The notes beneath the pieces were generated by a model. That model ran no database searches. It saw nothing but the letters and a program-made list of their open reading frames with translations, and had not been told where the DNA came from. From Vibrio gangliei (GTDB lineage Bacteria; Pseudomonadota; Gammaproteobacteria; Enterobacterales; Vibrionaceae), in the NCBI RefSeq assembly GCF_026001925.1, contig NZ_AP021869.1, positions 1,426,001 to 1,490,000 on the forward strand: DNA of 64,000 nucleotides, written 5' to 3'. The position numbers and the translations under genes are program-made. Shown piece after piece: positions 47,715 through 57,300 of this stretch (position 1 is the first letter of the stretch; each line of letters begins with the position of its first letter).

Positions 47715-48380
47715 ATGCTTGATCGCTACGTCATACCCATCATCAAAAAACCGCTCGAACAGGGTGCTCGCTGTTGTATTCAACGTGGTATAAGCGCCAA
47801 CCAAGTCACGATTGCCAGCTTTGCGATTGGGCTGCTCGCTATTCCCGCGTTATGGCAGCACTATTATCTACTTGCGCTGGTGTTCATTGTTTTTAATCGC
47901 ATTGGTGATGGGCTCGATGGCGCGATAGCAAGACAAACTCAAACCACGGATGCGGGTGGTTTTTTGGATATTTGTCTCGATTTTCTGTTTTACGCTCTGA
48001 TCCCACTTGGCTTTTTACTTGCCGAGCCTGAACAAAATGGCTTATACGCTGCATTGTTGATTGTGTCATTTGTCGGTACGGGCAGCAGCTTTCTTGCCTT
48101 TGCTTCAGTGGCAGCAAAACACAAGATCGATAACCCAATCTATCAACACAAATCCTTGTATTACATGGCTGGCATTACGGAAGGCACGGAAACCATTGGC
48201 TTTTTTATCGCTTTTTGTTTGTGGCCAAATGCATTCCCTACTCTCGCGACGGTATTTGCTATTCTATGCTTTATGACCACAGCAAACCGAATTTGGGCGG
48301 GTTACCACACCATCTCGAAATCAGAATTCAATGATGTGAAGCAAACCCTAAATAAATGGAGTCCGGATGAAGATCTTTAG
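47715..48380 (+). CDS. CDP-alcohol phosphatidyltransferase, YnjF-like
   Basis: A 221-residue membrane enzyme with about five helices. The family signature DGx2ARx8Gx3Dx3D is visible as DGLDGAIAR followed by GGFLDICLD. It transfers a phosphatidyl or similar group from a CDP-linked donor; the acceptor is unknown. It lies 20 bp after ynjD, with CGGAGAACATAC as ribosome binding site, paralleling the E. coli ynj cluster. Confidence 0.88.
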   Translation: MLDRYVIPIIKKPLEQGARCCIQRGISANQVTIASFAIGLLAIPALWQHYYLLALVFIVFNRIGDGLDGAIARQTQTTDAGGFLDICLDFLFYALIPLGFLLAEPEQNGLYAALLIVSFVGTGSSFLAFASVAAKHKIDNPIYQHKSLYYMAGITEGTETIGFFIAFCLWPNAFPTLATVFAILCFMTTANRIWAGYHTISKSEFNDVKQTLNKWSPDEDL

Positions 48381-48681
48381 TGCTGCTAACCCAGTTGAAG
48401 CCCATATTGTATGCGAGCTACTGAAAAGCCACGGCGTATTAGCGAAAGTACATGCCGAACACACCTTCAGTTTAAAAGGCGAAATTCCATTTACTCAAGA
48501 CAGCGACCCATATGTATGGCTGGAAGATGACATCCAATTAGAGAAAGCAAAACGATTAATTGCAGAATATGAACAGCAAGAATGCGGGCCTGATTGGCTT
48601 TGCCCGCAGTGTGGGGAAAATGTGGAGAATCAATTTTCTGTTTGTTGGAACTGCGAGGCGATAAATCCAAACCAAGATTAA
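48367..48681 (+). CDS. DUF2007 domain protein with C-terminal zinc ribbon
   Basis: A 104-residue protein. The N-terminal part (KIFSAANPVEAHIVCELLKSHGV) is a DUF2007 signal-transducing-like domain of the PII-superfamily fold. The C-terminus has a zinc ribbon (CPQCGENVENQFSVCWNC). It overlaps the YnjF-like gene by 14 bp with GGAG just upstream and overlaps the convergent hydrolase gene by 4 bp. Confidence 0.85.
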   Translation: MKIFSAANPVEAHIVCELLKSHGVLAKVHAEHTFSLKGEIPFTQDSDPYVWLEDDIQLEKAKRLIAEYEQQECGPDWLCPQCGENVENQFSVCWNCEAINPNQD

Positions 48682-49475
48682 GCGCTATATTGCTTAATAA
48701 ACGCCAGCGAATGGTGGTTAAACTCTTGCGGCTTTTCGATATTGCACACATGCCCACAATCAGGAATTTCAAGCAGTTGGCTAAATTGATGTTTCTTCAC
48801 CATCTCTTTGACTGGGCGGATAAACATATAGTCCATTTCACCCATCAAATACAGGGTTGGAATATTCAATTCACGCTCACGGAAATAACGCATCATCGGA
48901 TTCACATCCGCCGATAACTTAAACCATTTCTTAAACTCTTTTTGGCACAGCTTTTTGGCTTCACGTATAAACAAATGGCGTGATTGCTGCTGGCCTTTTT
49001 GTGGCATGACAATGTAGGCAAAAAGTTTATAGAGCCACATATAAGGAATGAAGTTTTTGCTCCAATCCCCCAGTTTAACCAATACTTTAGAACGAGCATC
49101 TAATCGCGTAATTGCCCCGCCCAGCACCATGGTATGAACGCGTTCTGGTGCGATCTCGGCCAAATTACGAACTAAAATTGTCCCCAAAGATAAGGCAACA
49201 AAATGGGCTTTTTCTATATTTAGGTGATCAAGGACATGAATGATGTCGTTCGTCACATCCTGGAAAGAATATTGCTTAGAAATGATGTTTTTCAATAATT
49301 GATTTGAACGGCCATGACCACGAAGATCAATCAACAGCAAATTGTAATGTTGTCGGTAATCTTTAATTTGCTTAAACCAAAGTGAAGAGCTACCACCAGC
49401 GCCATGCACAAATACCACCCACTCTTTGCTGGTTGGGTGTAAATAGGTTTTATGGAACAAAAGCTCAGACATCAT
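48678..49475 (-). CDS. Alpha/beta hydrolase
   Basis: A 265-residue alpha/beta-hydrolase-fold protein. The oxyanion region is FVHGAGGSSSLW, the nucleophile elbow is reduced to VALSLGTILV (Ser in GxSxG-like LSLG), and a C-terminal His is in DCGHVCNIEKP. Substrate unknown. Several adjacent ATG codons exist; I used 49475, but 49472 is equally possible because no strong Shine-Dalgarno is present. Confidence 0.83.
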   Translation of the reverse strand: MMSELLFHKTYLHPTSKEWVVFVHGAGGSSSLWFKQIKDYRQHYNLLLIDLRGHGRSNQLLKNIISKQYSFQDVTNDIIHVLDHLNIEKAHFVALSLGTILVRNLAEIAPERVHTMVLGGAITRLDARSKVLVKLGDWSKNFIPYMWLYKLFAYIVMPQKGQQQSRHLFIREAKKLCQKEFKKWFKLSADVNPMMRYFRERELNIPTLYLMGEMDYMFIRPVKEMVKKHQFSQLLEIPDCGHVCNIEKPQEFNHHSLAFIKQYSA

Positions 49476-49593
49476 GCAAAACAACTCATTGAGAATCTAT
49501 CGGTTGGGCTGAAGTATACCACACGAATACCGCTAAACATTGATGCCAACGGTGATTCGCTCGTTAAAGTGATTTTTTGTGTAAAAAGACTTT

Positions 49594-49613
49594 ACCTAAA
49601 GTTAGCTTGAGGT
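49594..49613 (+). promoter_or_regulatory. SoxR/MerR-type operator and promoter of the VOC gene
   Basis: ACCTAAAGTTAGCTTGAGGT differs at two positions from the E. coli SoxR site CCTCAAGTTAACTTGAGG. Like the soxS promoter it starts right after TTTACC (-35, 49591-49596) and is followed by a TTTAGCAT-like -10, giving the long 18-19 bp spacer of MerR-activated promoters. The VOC gene starts about 55 bp downstream. Confidence 0.72.
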
Positions 49614-49668
49614 TTTAGCATGAGCGTCATCAATAGAAAAACAGCACATTTTTTATCAAGGAGTGAAT

Positions 49669-50085
49669 ATGTATTTAGAACACGTAAACCTAGTGGTGAG
49701 TGACGCCAAAGCCATGGTGAAATTTTATCAAACTGCCTTTCCGCATTGGTCGATACGCAGCGAAGGCGATGACGACTGGAACGGCAAACCCAGACACTGG
49801 CTACATCTCGGTGATGATTATCAATACCTCGCCATCAGTGACCATGGCGAAGGTGAAAACCGTGACTTAGACGGCCACACAACCGGCCTCGCCCACTTTG
49901 CCTATGCAGTCAACAATCTTGATGCGGTTATTCAACGCCTAGAAAACGCAGGCTACACCATAGCAAAACCAGGCACAGACAACCCATTTAGAAAAAACAT
50001 CTATTTCGTAGACCCTGCGGGGTTTGAAGTAGAATTTGTTGAATACCTCAGCGATATTCCCAGTGAAAGGAATAATGATTTGTAG
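49669..50085 (+). CDS. VOC-family (glyoxalase/bleomycin-resistance fold) protein
   Basis: A 138-residue metal-binding vicinal-oxygen-chelate protein. LEHVNLVVSDAKAMVKFYQTAFPHW at the start and NIYFVDPAGFEVEFVEYLS near the end are typical, giving His/Glu metal-ligand positions. ATG 49669 has AAGGAG seven bases upstream; an in-frame GTG at 49663 is less likely. A SoxR-like box in its promoter suggests induction by redox-active compounds. Confidence 0.88.
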   Translation: MYLEHVNLVVSDAKAMVKFYQTAFPHWSIRSEGDDDWNGKPRHWLHLGDDYQYLAISDHGEGENRDLDGHTTGLAHFAYAVNNLDAVIQRLENAGYTIAKPGTDNPFRKNIYFVDPAGFEVEFVEYLSDIPSERNNDL

Positions 50086-50299
50086 GTATTAGGTGAATGT
50101 AGAACGATTAAGCCCGATGGTTTGAGTAGAGCTATCGGGTAATACTAACTAAAACTAAAGCAAGCTCAAAAAATCAACCAAATCCTATTAAACATCACTG
50201 ATTTATCTATATCGCCCCCAAAAGTGATCTGCCAATGAATAGGCAGTGACGCTGTGAGCTCACACAAGAGTATATGTGGATAATGCCTAAGAGTTTGAG
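50086..50299. other. Intergenic gap, start of the accessory region
   Basis: This 214-bp stretch between the VOC gene and the HNH gene holds no gene or hairpin terminator that I can support. It marks the change from core-type genes to defence-type genes. Confidence 0.5.
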
Positions 50300-51427
50300 C
50301 TAGTAACCTTTAAATAAAACACCGCGATGAAAGCCTAGATATGGTTTATGTTCAGGGCTTACTACAAATGACATTGATTCATCTAAACCCAAGACTTCTG
50401 GCTTTTCGAGATACTTAGAAATCATCACTTTTCCTGAATCATCAAAAGAAATAAAACCTAGATCAAAGGCTTTATCTAAATTCGCAAGCAACAGCAATCC
50501 GTTGTATCTATCTAACCTTTCCTCATTATTCGAGTCTCGCCAAGGTTTAATATGCGAAGCCAGCAACATTTGCGTATTTTTATAGCCCGTTACCGCACAA
50601 CCTTGCCACATCTCAATTAATTTAGTCCTGAAATGTCCCTGACCGACACGAGTATTTACTAAGATTGTTTTTTCTGTCTCAGTTAACTTTTTGTCCGTCA
50701 TGACCTGTCGTATATCAGCATTCACATCTATTTGAGTTAAGTCCGCCAAAAACTGATGGTAATGTTTTAAAGCAGCGCTATACATCCCATTACCCTTTGA
50801 ATCTCGGATCTTAAATTCAGATAGGTTTTTGGCTTTTTCTTCATAATCGACAAATTGCTGATAAGAACTGATGCCAGTTAAGGGTTCTGAAATCATTCCT
50901 GCATCTATCATCCAAGTTGAAATAGACCCACGTATTGCACCGAGATAATTCTTCGCAGTTTTTTCAGATTTTCCGATATCGAGTAGCCATTGATAAAACA
51001 GCCCTTCCGTGTCAGATAGGTTGGAAATCAAAGCATCTTTCAGTTCATTAGAAACAATAAAACTTTTCATATAATCAAAAAGCTCATCGTCCAAGTAAGC
51101 ATGTGAAATAGCCTTGGCTGAGTAACCTTTTGTATTTGCCTCATCAAAGCCCAAATTATATGCGAGATGCCAAAATCCTTCGCTTCTCAAATAAAAGTAG
51201 GGATTTGCTGGAGTATTTTTGTCACTAGTATGAGCTAAGGTGTCGAAGTAGTGAGTAAAACGATCTTTTAAAGCGGAATTAAATTCAATTTTATTTTCGG
51301 AAATATGCCCAGCTTGGATTAAATCCATCACAGCTAATAACATACAAACTTTATGAGGGCTCTTTCTTCCGCCTGAGCTGTTCATATTTAAGTTGTGAAA
51401 TTTGTTTAGATAATAGCTATGCGACAT
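50300..51427 (-). CDS. HNH endonuclease with possible sulfur-binding-domain-like N-terminus
   Basis: A 375-residue protein. The C-terminal ~110 residues form an HNH_2-type nuclease (GCAVTGYKNTQMLLASHIKPW, then NGLLLLANLDKAFD). The N-terminal part (HKVCMLLAVMDLIQAG, YFYLRSEGFWHL) follows the HKxxxLLAxxxL...PFWxLxxDGLWxx pattern I know from phosphorothioate-DNA-binding (ScoMcrA-like) restriction enzymes. In the middle a helical stretch (YQWLLDIGKSEKTAKNYLGAIRGSI) resembles an integrase core-binding fold. It is preceded by a methyltransferase gene 19 bp upstream, likely one operon. Likely a restriction-type defence nuclease. Confidence 0.75.
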   Translation of the reverse strand: MSHSYYLNKFHNLNMNSSGGRKSPHKVCMLLAVMDLIQAGHISENKIEFNSALKDRFTHYFDTLAHTSDKNTPANPYFYLRSEGFWHLAYNLGFDEANTKGYSAKAISHAYLDDELFDYMKSFIVSNELKDALISNLSDTEGLFYQWLLDIGKSEKTAKNYLGAIRGSISTWMIDAGMISEPLTGISSYQQFVDYEEKAKNLSEFKIRDSKGNGMYSAALKHYHQFLADLTQIDVNADIRQVMTDKKLTETEKTILVNTRVGQGHFRTKLIEMWQGCAVTGYKNTQMLLASHIKPWRDSNNEERLDRYNGLLLLANLDKAFDLGFISFDDSGKVMISKYLEKPEVLGLDESMSFVVSPEHKPYLGFHRGVLFKGY

Positions 51428-51446
51428 ACGTTATTCCTTGCTCACA

Positions 51447-52049
51447 CTACTTTTTGGTCAGGACAACGGTCTGCCAGACAACACTATTTCGTTGCAATAC
51501 ATCTGCCGACCCCGATTCCAAGCAAACCACCAGCCCAGCCTCGCGCCCTAGTTGTGTCAGCTCTTGAACTGAAACATCGTAGCCTTCCCGCCCATCACTA
51601 AATTCACCATGACGCAAAGTGATCACAACTTTCCCATCATCAGACATTAGATGAGTCAAAGCCTGTAATGACGCAGGGCGCAACTCCACCGGAATATGCA
51701 TCCAAACCGCTGACAATAAAATAAGGTCGAACTGGCGTGATAAGGTCTCAACTCCAGTTAAATTAGGTAAATAATCACCAAACCATTGGATTGAATCTGA
51801 GGAGTTTTGCTTACCCAATGCACGTAAATTATCGCAAGGTTCAACCGCAACCACTAAGCAGCCCTGTTCCACAAACCAACGTGAATCACGCCCAGAGCCC
51901 GCACCAATATCTAAAACATGATTTCCAGAAACCGGCCAATATTGCTGCCAAGATTGATGCACAGATTCAAACGTTACTGAATCATATTGGGACGCAAACT
52001 GATCAGCGTTTTGGTTGTAAATATCTAGAGTTTTAGACATGGTGGTCAT
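51447..52049 (-). CDS. Small class I SAM-dependent methyltransferase
   Basis: A 200-residue methyltransferase with SAM motif I VLDIGAGSGRDSRWF and acidic motif II VVAVEPCD. It lacks the NPPY or PC motifs of DNA adenine/cytosine methylases and resembles TehB/UbiE-like small-molecule or protein methyltransferases. It starts the operon with the HNH nuclease gene. No strong ribosome binding site is visible; ATG 52040 is an alternative start. Confidence 0.8.
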   Translation of the reverse strand: MTTMSKTLDIYNQNADQFASQYDSVTFESVHQSWQQYWPVSGNHVLDIGAGSGRDSRWFVEQGCLVVAVEPCDNLRALGKQNSSDSIQWFGDYLPNLTGVETLSRQFDLILLSAVWMHIPVELRPASLQALTHLMSDDGKVVITLRHGEFSDGREGYDVSVQELTQLGREAGLVVCLESGSADVLQRNSVVWQTVVLTKK

Positions 52050-52107
52050 CAAATGAGCTAAAGAAATTAATGATATATGAATCAGTTAAAGAAGGCGATG
52101 GGGAGAA

Positions 52108-52136
52108 CAAAAAAGCCCCGGCATTTTTGCTAGGGC
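52108..52136 (-). terminator. Terminator of ddmE, and left 29-bp direct repeat (DR-L)
   Basis: On the minus strand GCCCTAGCA-N4-TGCCGGGGC, an imperfect stem, is followed by six T, 175 bp past the ddmE stop. The same 29 bp recur at 58963-58991 with two differences, in the same orientation, so this may also be an island end. Confidence 0.78.
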
Positions 52137-52313
52137 CAATAAATGATTCACACGATTGTCTAAATGCTAGGCGATACAGTACAGGTGTTTTTTGACTTCA
52201 GCATATTCGCAAGTCCCCCCCATTCTGGGCAATGTCGACTGATATAAACCCATATGACACGAAATCACGGCATTTATTACCTACTATTAGTAGGTACATA
52301 GCTAAACCTATTA

Positions 52314-54377
52314 TCAAGATTTAAAACGCTGGGTCTCAACATACTCACGTAGATGCTTAAATGGATAAGGTGTTACGGTTGGTAGGCGATGCCGTAAGTG
52401 ATAAACATCAAACAAGCTTTCTACCTCTTCAGGCAACGCATCAAACGAATGTTTTATCAGGTATAAATGACTAAAGGTCTCGATTTTGCTCTGGGGACTG
52501 CCTTTACCACCAGCAAAATACATCCCTTGCTCTCGGTTATAGAAGAAACCTAAGGATGCATTAAAGAATCCCTCACTTTGTCCTCTCATCGATGTTTTTA
52601 AGAAGAATCCTTGTTCGTGCAACCAATCATAGAATTGTTTTTCATCATTGCTTTTGTATGCGATTGTCGAAAACTCATCAAACGGTAGAGGGGCCGAATC
52701 ATCCCACTCTGACAATATCGCTCTCAGTTTGGTTACAACTTTACTCTCTGGGTTTTCTTCAATGAACTGAGTCAACAATGCAATAGGAACATCTTGTAAT
52801 CGGCCTTCTTTAAGTTCACGCAATCGCTCGGCAACAGCTTCAAACTCCGGCAGCATTTGAATGCCAGTGTCAATGAAAATGGCATAGTTCCCCGTCTCCG
52901 GCCAATAAATAAAAGGGGAACGTTGGAATCCTTGAAATACTTGCCATTTATCATTACCTAAATCGAGTTCAATATCTTCAAGCTCCTCTTGAGTCGCTTG
53001 TGTATATTGCCATTCATCAACCACTAACTTAGACGCATACACTGGCCACGGCCCGTCTCGAACCTCTGAAAATTCGCCTTGCGGTCGCTGAGGCATGTAA
53101 TATACACATCCTTCAGGGCGGCTTGGGTATTCAATCAAATGCTTTCTTGTATGGACTTCTAACTTAATAAGCAGTTCTTTTAACAACACTTCCATCACAT
53201 GCCGATTTGGTTGTCCTCTTCGATCCCATAATCGTTCTGGATAACATGACTGGAAAACCGTGTCTTGGTACTTTTTGCGATAAACATGATACGGGTCTTC
53301 TTCTGCTGACTTATAAGCCTCTTTATTACCAACAATTAGGATATTCAATGCACCACGAATCGGAACTTCAGCTATCTCGGCATTTATGTCCAAATGCTCG
53401 ATACCGTGAAGCAATGTCAATGCTGCATCAGTGTTTTGGTTTTCTGTTAAATCACAAATCACCAAACGATGCTCTTTCAACGCATCAAACAACCCTACAT
53501 AGTATTTTTTGACAATTGTATCTGAAACAAATCTGTGCTTTTCTCCGGGAATCCGATGCAACTTCACGAATACTGCATCGCCATAAGCTTGCTTAAGGTC
53601 TTGCATGAATTGTTCGAGAATACCGACCTTAGATAGTTGAAAACCGCTATAAGACTCTTTGGTAATATCAATAGCCTGAATTCGATTCTTCGCATTAGAG
53701 TAAAGCGGCTTCTTGATGTAATCGCCCTTTATGGATTTGCTGACCAACATCCCCACATCATCAAGTTGATAACGAGTAGCAAATTTTGCCTTTTTTTGTA
53801 TCTCTCCGCTCTCTAGCGTAAACCAAGACAAGGGAGAAAACGTTCTAGTACTCATTGACAGCGTTTGTTTATATCCAAGTGCTCCGCATGGTGCTAAATC
53901 GATTTCCACGGTCGTTAATTCATAGCCAGAGTGACCTTTCGGTAACTTTTTGCTTTTCACTAGATAATATAAACCTTCACTTTCAAAGCGCTTTATCTCT
54001 GGCTTAGTGCCACTCAATACTTTTGGTATCGCTTTAATCAGTAAACGAGCCAATTGCCATGTAGGTAGCTCGGCAGCGCTAACTGGTTTGATGGCCAAAG
54101 ATGTGTCTTTGAGGTCTAACTTGGTGTCCTTTGGTAACATCACCCAATAACACGCTTCCTTATTGGTACCTTTCACTAAGCAATAAACACTTCCGGATTT
54201 ATAGATTTCAGGCGCTAATATAACCAAACGCTTAGATCGCTCTGAGTAGTCAATGCCTTTATAGCTGACACAGTAAATCGCGAAGCTTCTATCAACCCAA
54301 TCAGTATCAATTGATATTTGTTCAATTAAGGTTGATAACGGACCGTGTGAGGAAGGTTCTAGCTGTTGTGTAACCAT
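52314..54377 (-). CDS. ddmE: DdmE, catalytically inactive prokaryotic Argonaute-like plasmid-defence protein
   Basis: A 687-residue protein that I identify by pairing and size: in Vibrio cholerae DdmE is a short-type Argonaute-like protein of about this length encoded just after the 1190-residue DdmD. It uses small nucleic-acid guides to find plasmid DNA and then recruits DdmD. A C-terminal half of PIWI-like architecture is plausible (LVICDLTENQNTDAAL, NILIVGNKEAY), but no DEDX catalytic set is evident to me. The start overlaps the ddmD stop by 19 bp with AGGAGTTGATAAA as ribosome binding site. Confidence 0.85.
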   Translation of the reverse strand: MVTQQLEPSSHGPLSTLIEQISIDTDWVDRSFAIYCVSYKGIDYSERSKRLVILAPEIYKSGSVYCLVKGTNKEACYWVMLPKDTKLDLKDTSLAIKPVSAAELPTWQLARLLIKAIPKVLSGTKPEIKRFESEGLYYLVKSKKLPKGHSGYELTTVEIDLAPCGALGYKQTLSMSTRTFSPLSWFTLESGEIQKKAKFATRYQLDDVGMLVSKSIKGDYIKKPLYSNAKNRIQAIDITKESYSGFQLSKVGILEQFMQDLKQAYGDAVFVKLHRIPGEKHRFVSDTIVKKYYVGLFDALKEHRLVICDLTENQNTDAALTLLHGIEHLDINAEIAEVPIRGALNILIVGNKEAYKSAEEDPYHVYRKKYQDTVFQSCYPERLWDRRGQPNRHVMEVLLKELLIKLEVHTRKHLIEYPSRPEGCVYYMPQRPQGEFSEVRDGPWPVYASKLVVDEWQYTQATQEELEDIELDLGNDKWQVFQGFQRSPFIYWPETGNYAIFIDTGIQMLPEFEAVAERLRELKEGRLQDVPIALLTQFIEENPESKVVTKLRAILSEWDDSAPLPFDEFSTIAYKSNDEKQFYDWLHEQGFFLKTSMRGQSEGFFNASLGFFYNREQGMYFAGGKGSPQSKIETFSHLYLIKHSFDALPEEVESLFDVYHLRHRLPTVTPYPFKHLREYVETQRFKS

Positions 54378-57300
54378 TTTATCAACTCCTGTACTGCTGT
54401 TAGGTTGGTGTCGGCATTGATATCATCAATTAGTGCCGGAATCTCAATAACTTTAGCTAACTGTGGTGAGGTTTCTACGAAGCACGAGTCCAAGTATCTA
54501 ATCGGTTTTGAAGCATCCCCCAACGCGTTTACATAAATAAACTTCGAAGGTCCAAACTCTTCTTCTACCAATGAAATTTTCGAACTGTAGCCTTCGCTGC
54601 TTTCATTACCTTCATGCTTCCAGTATTTGCTGTCTAACCAGATCGGTTGCTCAATCCCTGCAAATATGACTCTATTGTCAAATCGCTCGTAGATAGAATG
54701 GGGGACATCTTCAAAGGTAAAATTGAATGCTGTTAACACTGCCTCTACCGCTTGTTCCCCCAACGCTCCCTTATAAATGTTGGTGAACATAACTGGCGTC
54801 ATCACGTAACTTTCTTTTTGCCACGAACAGGCAAAGCCTTTGTGTTCAAACCACGGCCTCACGTATTGGTTCTGTACTAACGTAGCCAGGCTACACGCTT
54901 CCTCTGAGACCATATCGCCAGAAGGTACTCTATTAAAGAACTCGAAGGCATTCGGATCACCATCTAAATTACCTTGATAGCGGTAATACCCTTTGGTCAT
55001 CGACTGTAAGTACAATCGATTGAATCGCTCTGGTTGATAGGCCACCGTCGGATAGCGAAGCAACTGAGTTCTAATGTCTTGCCATTCTTGAATATCACTA
55101 TCGGATGCTGGTTGATTATGTAGACGGCGAACTAGGGCTTTGATTGACTGCATACCATCTTTATTATTTCTTTGAGCAAGATTGAATAAACGTCGAACAG
55201 ATCGGTCCTCAACTAGAGACTGATTACCTGATTTCGCTTTATTAACCAAAGCAATATATTCGTGCGAAAACAAACTTGGGTCTCGACTCTCTTCTGCCAG
55301 AATTTCTTTCAAACCAGAATCAGCAAACAAGAGAATTTGTTTTCGTTTCAGAGACGTTCTCCCGGATCTTCCTACCGCTTGCTCAATGTATTTCCTTACC
55401 GCGCTTTGGTAGTCACTTGTTTGGTAATATTGCTGTAAAGAGCGCTCTCTGCTCATGCCCATAAGTTGCTGTCGACACCAGCTTTCAGCGCATTTCGGTG
55501 ACAACTCGCCGTTCTCTTGCAAAGATAAGATTTGGTGGAACTGACAAAGCTGGTTAGCAGTGTGCGAGTAATCATCTGACAGGAGTAGCTGAGTAGGTTT
55601 TTCAAGATAAATACTGTCTATATCGCTTCGCTGCTGGGTGCTATAAGTGACATCGGCAACGGATATTAAGCTTCCACCTTCCAACGCTAAATTAACTGCA
55701 TAATCAGGGTTTTTGCCTGCTCCCATTGAAGCAAATGTACTAAATACAACGACTTTCCCTGGCTCAGTGTTTAGGTGATTGGAAATTTCATTGTAGCCAA
55801 CCAACCTCATCCAATCAGCATTCACACCCAAAAATATCCTAGTTTGGACATTATATTCTTTTGCCCATTTATCGCAGCAGAACTGGATGAAATCGTTAAT
55901 ATCCTGACGGGTTGTATCAAGAGTACGGTTTAACAGCGACAGCATATAACGATTATCAGGAACTGACATAAACGCTTTAATACTCGCTAAGAGCTTAGAC
56001 AGCCAGCTCCGAACAAATGCCTGCTCTGACTCAGCAATACCCAGATGGTGATTTAGGATAAAGTGGCTTGAGCGAGCCTCCGGCTTATATTCTTCTAACA
56101 AAGTATCAAGAAACGCATCTCGACTATTAAGATACTTAACCTTTAAAACCACACCATTATCTTTATAGTTGCGCTTACTATGATAATAATCATTTACCCG
56201 CTGCTTTTGCTCTCTCGACAAAGATAAAAGCTTTTTACCCAAACGCTCATTCAAGTACTTAAAATCAAAGTTATGTATTACGGTATCAGCTCTCGCTGTT
56301 GCACTTATACCGAGAATAACAGCTCCGGCATCAACCATATCCGCCAAGACACCCGATGGTGAAAGATTTAAGAATGACGCTTTACAATTTACGGTATCGC
56401 GAGTCCCCTGATTATGGGCGACTTCAACAAGTTTCATTCCTGTATGATGGTAGCTATTGCTAGAACTCAACTTGCTCGCTTGCCCACCCGCTGATTGCCG
56501 CAGCCCCCTAGTATCAAAAGACTCGTAAACCGCAGACTCAAATTCTTGTAGGTTAAAGTGAGTAAGCAGGGATTGAACGGCTTCTTGAAACGTTCCTTCT
56601 AGACTTCTATTTTCTCGCCCTTCAATATCAAGGCTACGAACGTTCTCCCAGTACTGAAATACGGCTTTTCGCATAGTGCCAAGAAACCACTGGTATATAA
56701 CATCCGCTTCATTGACAAAGCGGGTTAAAAGCCCATTTTTTTCAATGAGAGAACCTTCCACTTTCTCATCACTAAATATGAAATTTTTCTGCCTCAATAG
56801 ATCTGATTTTAATGACAGCTTATGAGTGGCACTGCTTACATGCGTGAAGCTTCTATCTGAAAACAACCGAACAGGTCGTTCATTCAAGTTAGGTCCTTCC
56901 GTATTAAACGCAAACGCTAGGTTCCACTTGGTGCCAAACTCTTCGAGTCGCTCACGCAGTGGTTCAAACAGGTCTTCAATCTTGTCGTAGCGAGGCGAAC
57001 TCTCAAGCTGGTGATCTCGAAAGTTTGCTCTCAGATTTCTTATAGCCCAAATTAAGTCCTGCGCTTGTTGTTCACACAGTTCGGAAAGGATGACTTGATT
57101 TTGCTTGTCAATTTCATCAATGATAAGCACCGCACCACTTAAATCGCGTAATGGACTGTAGCGCGAGCGGGTATTGTGGAAGCCTTTCAGAAACTTGCTC
57201 GTCGTTAAGAAAACAACATGAGCGCTTCCATTGCGGATTTTTTCTCCCGGCAAAAGTGCTTCAACAGAAGTCAGTAACGAGCCATTCAGCGAGATTCTAT

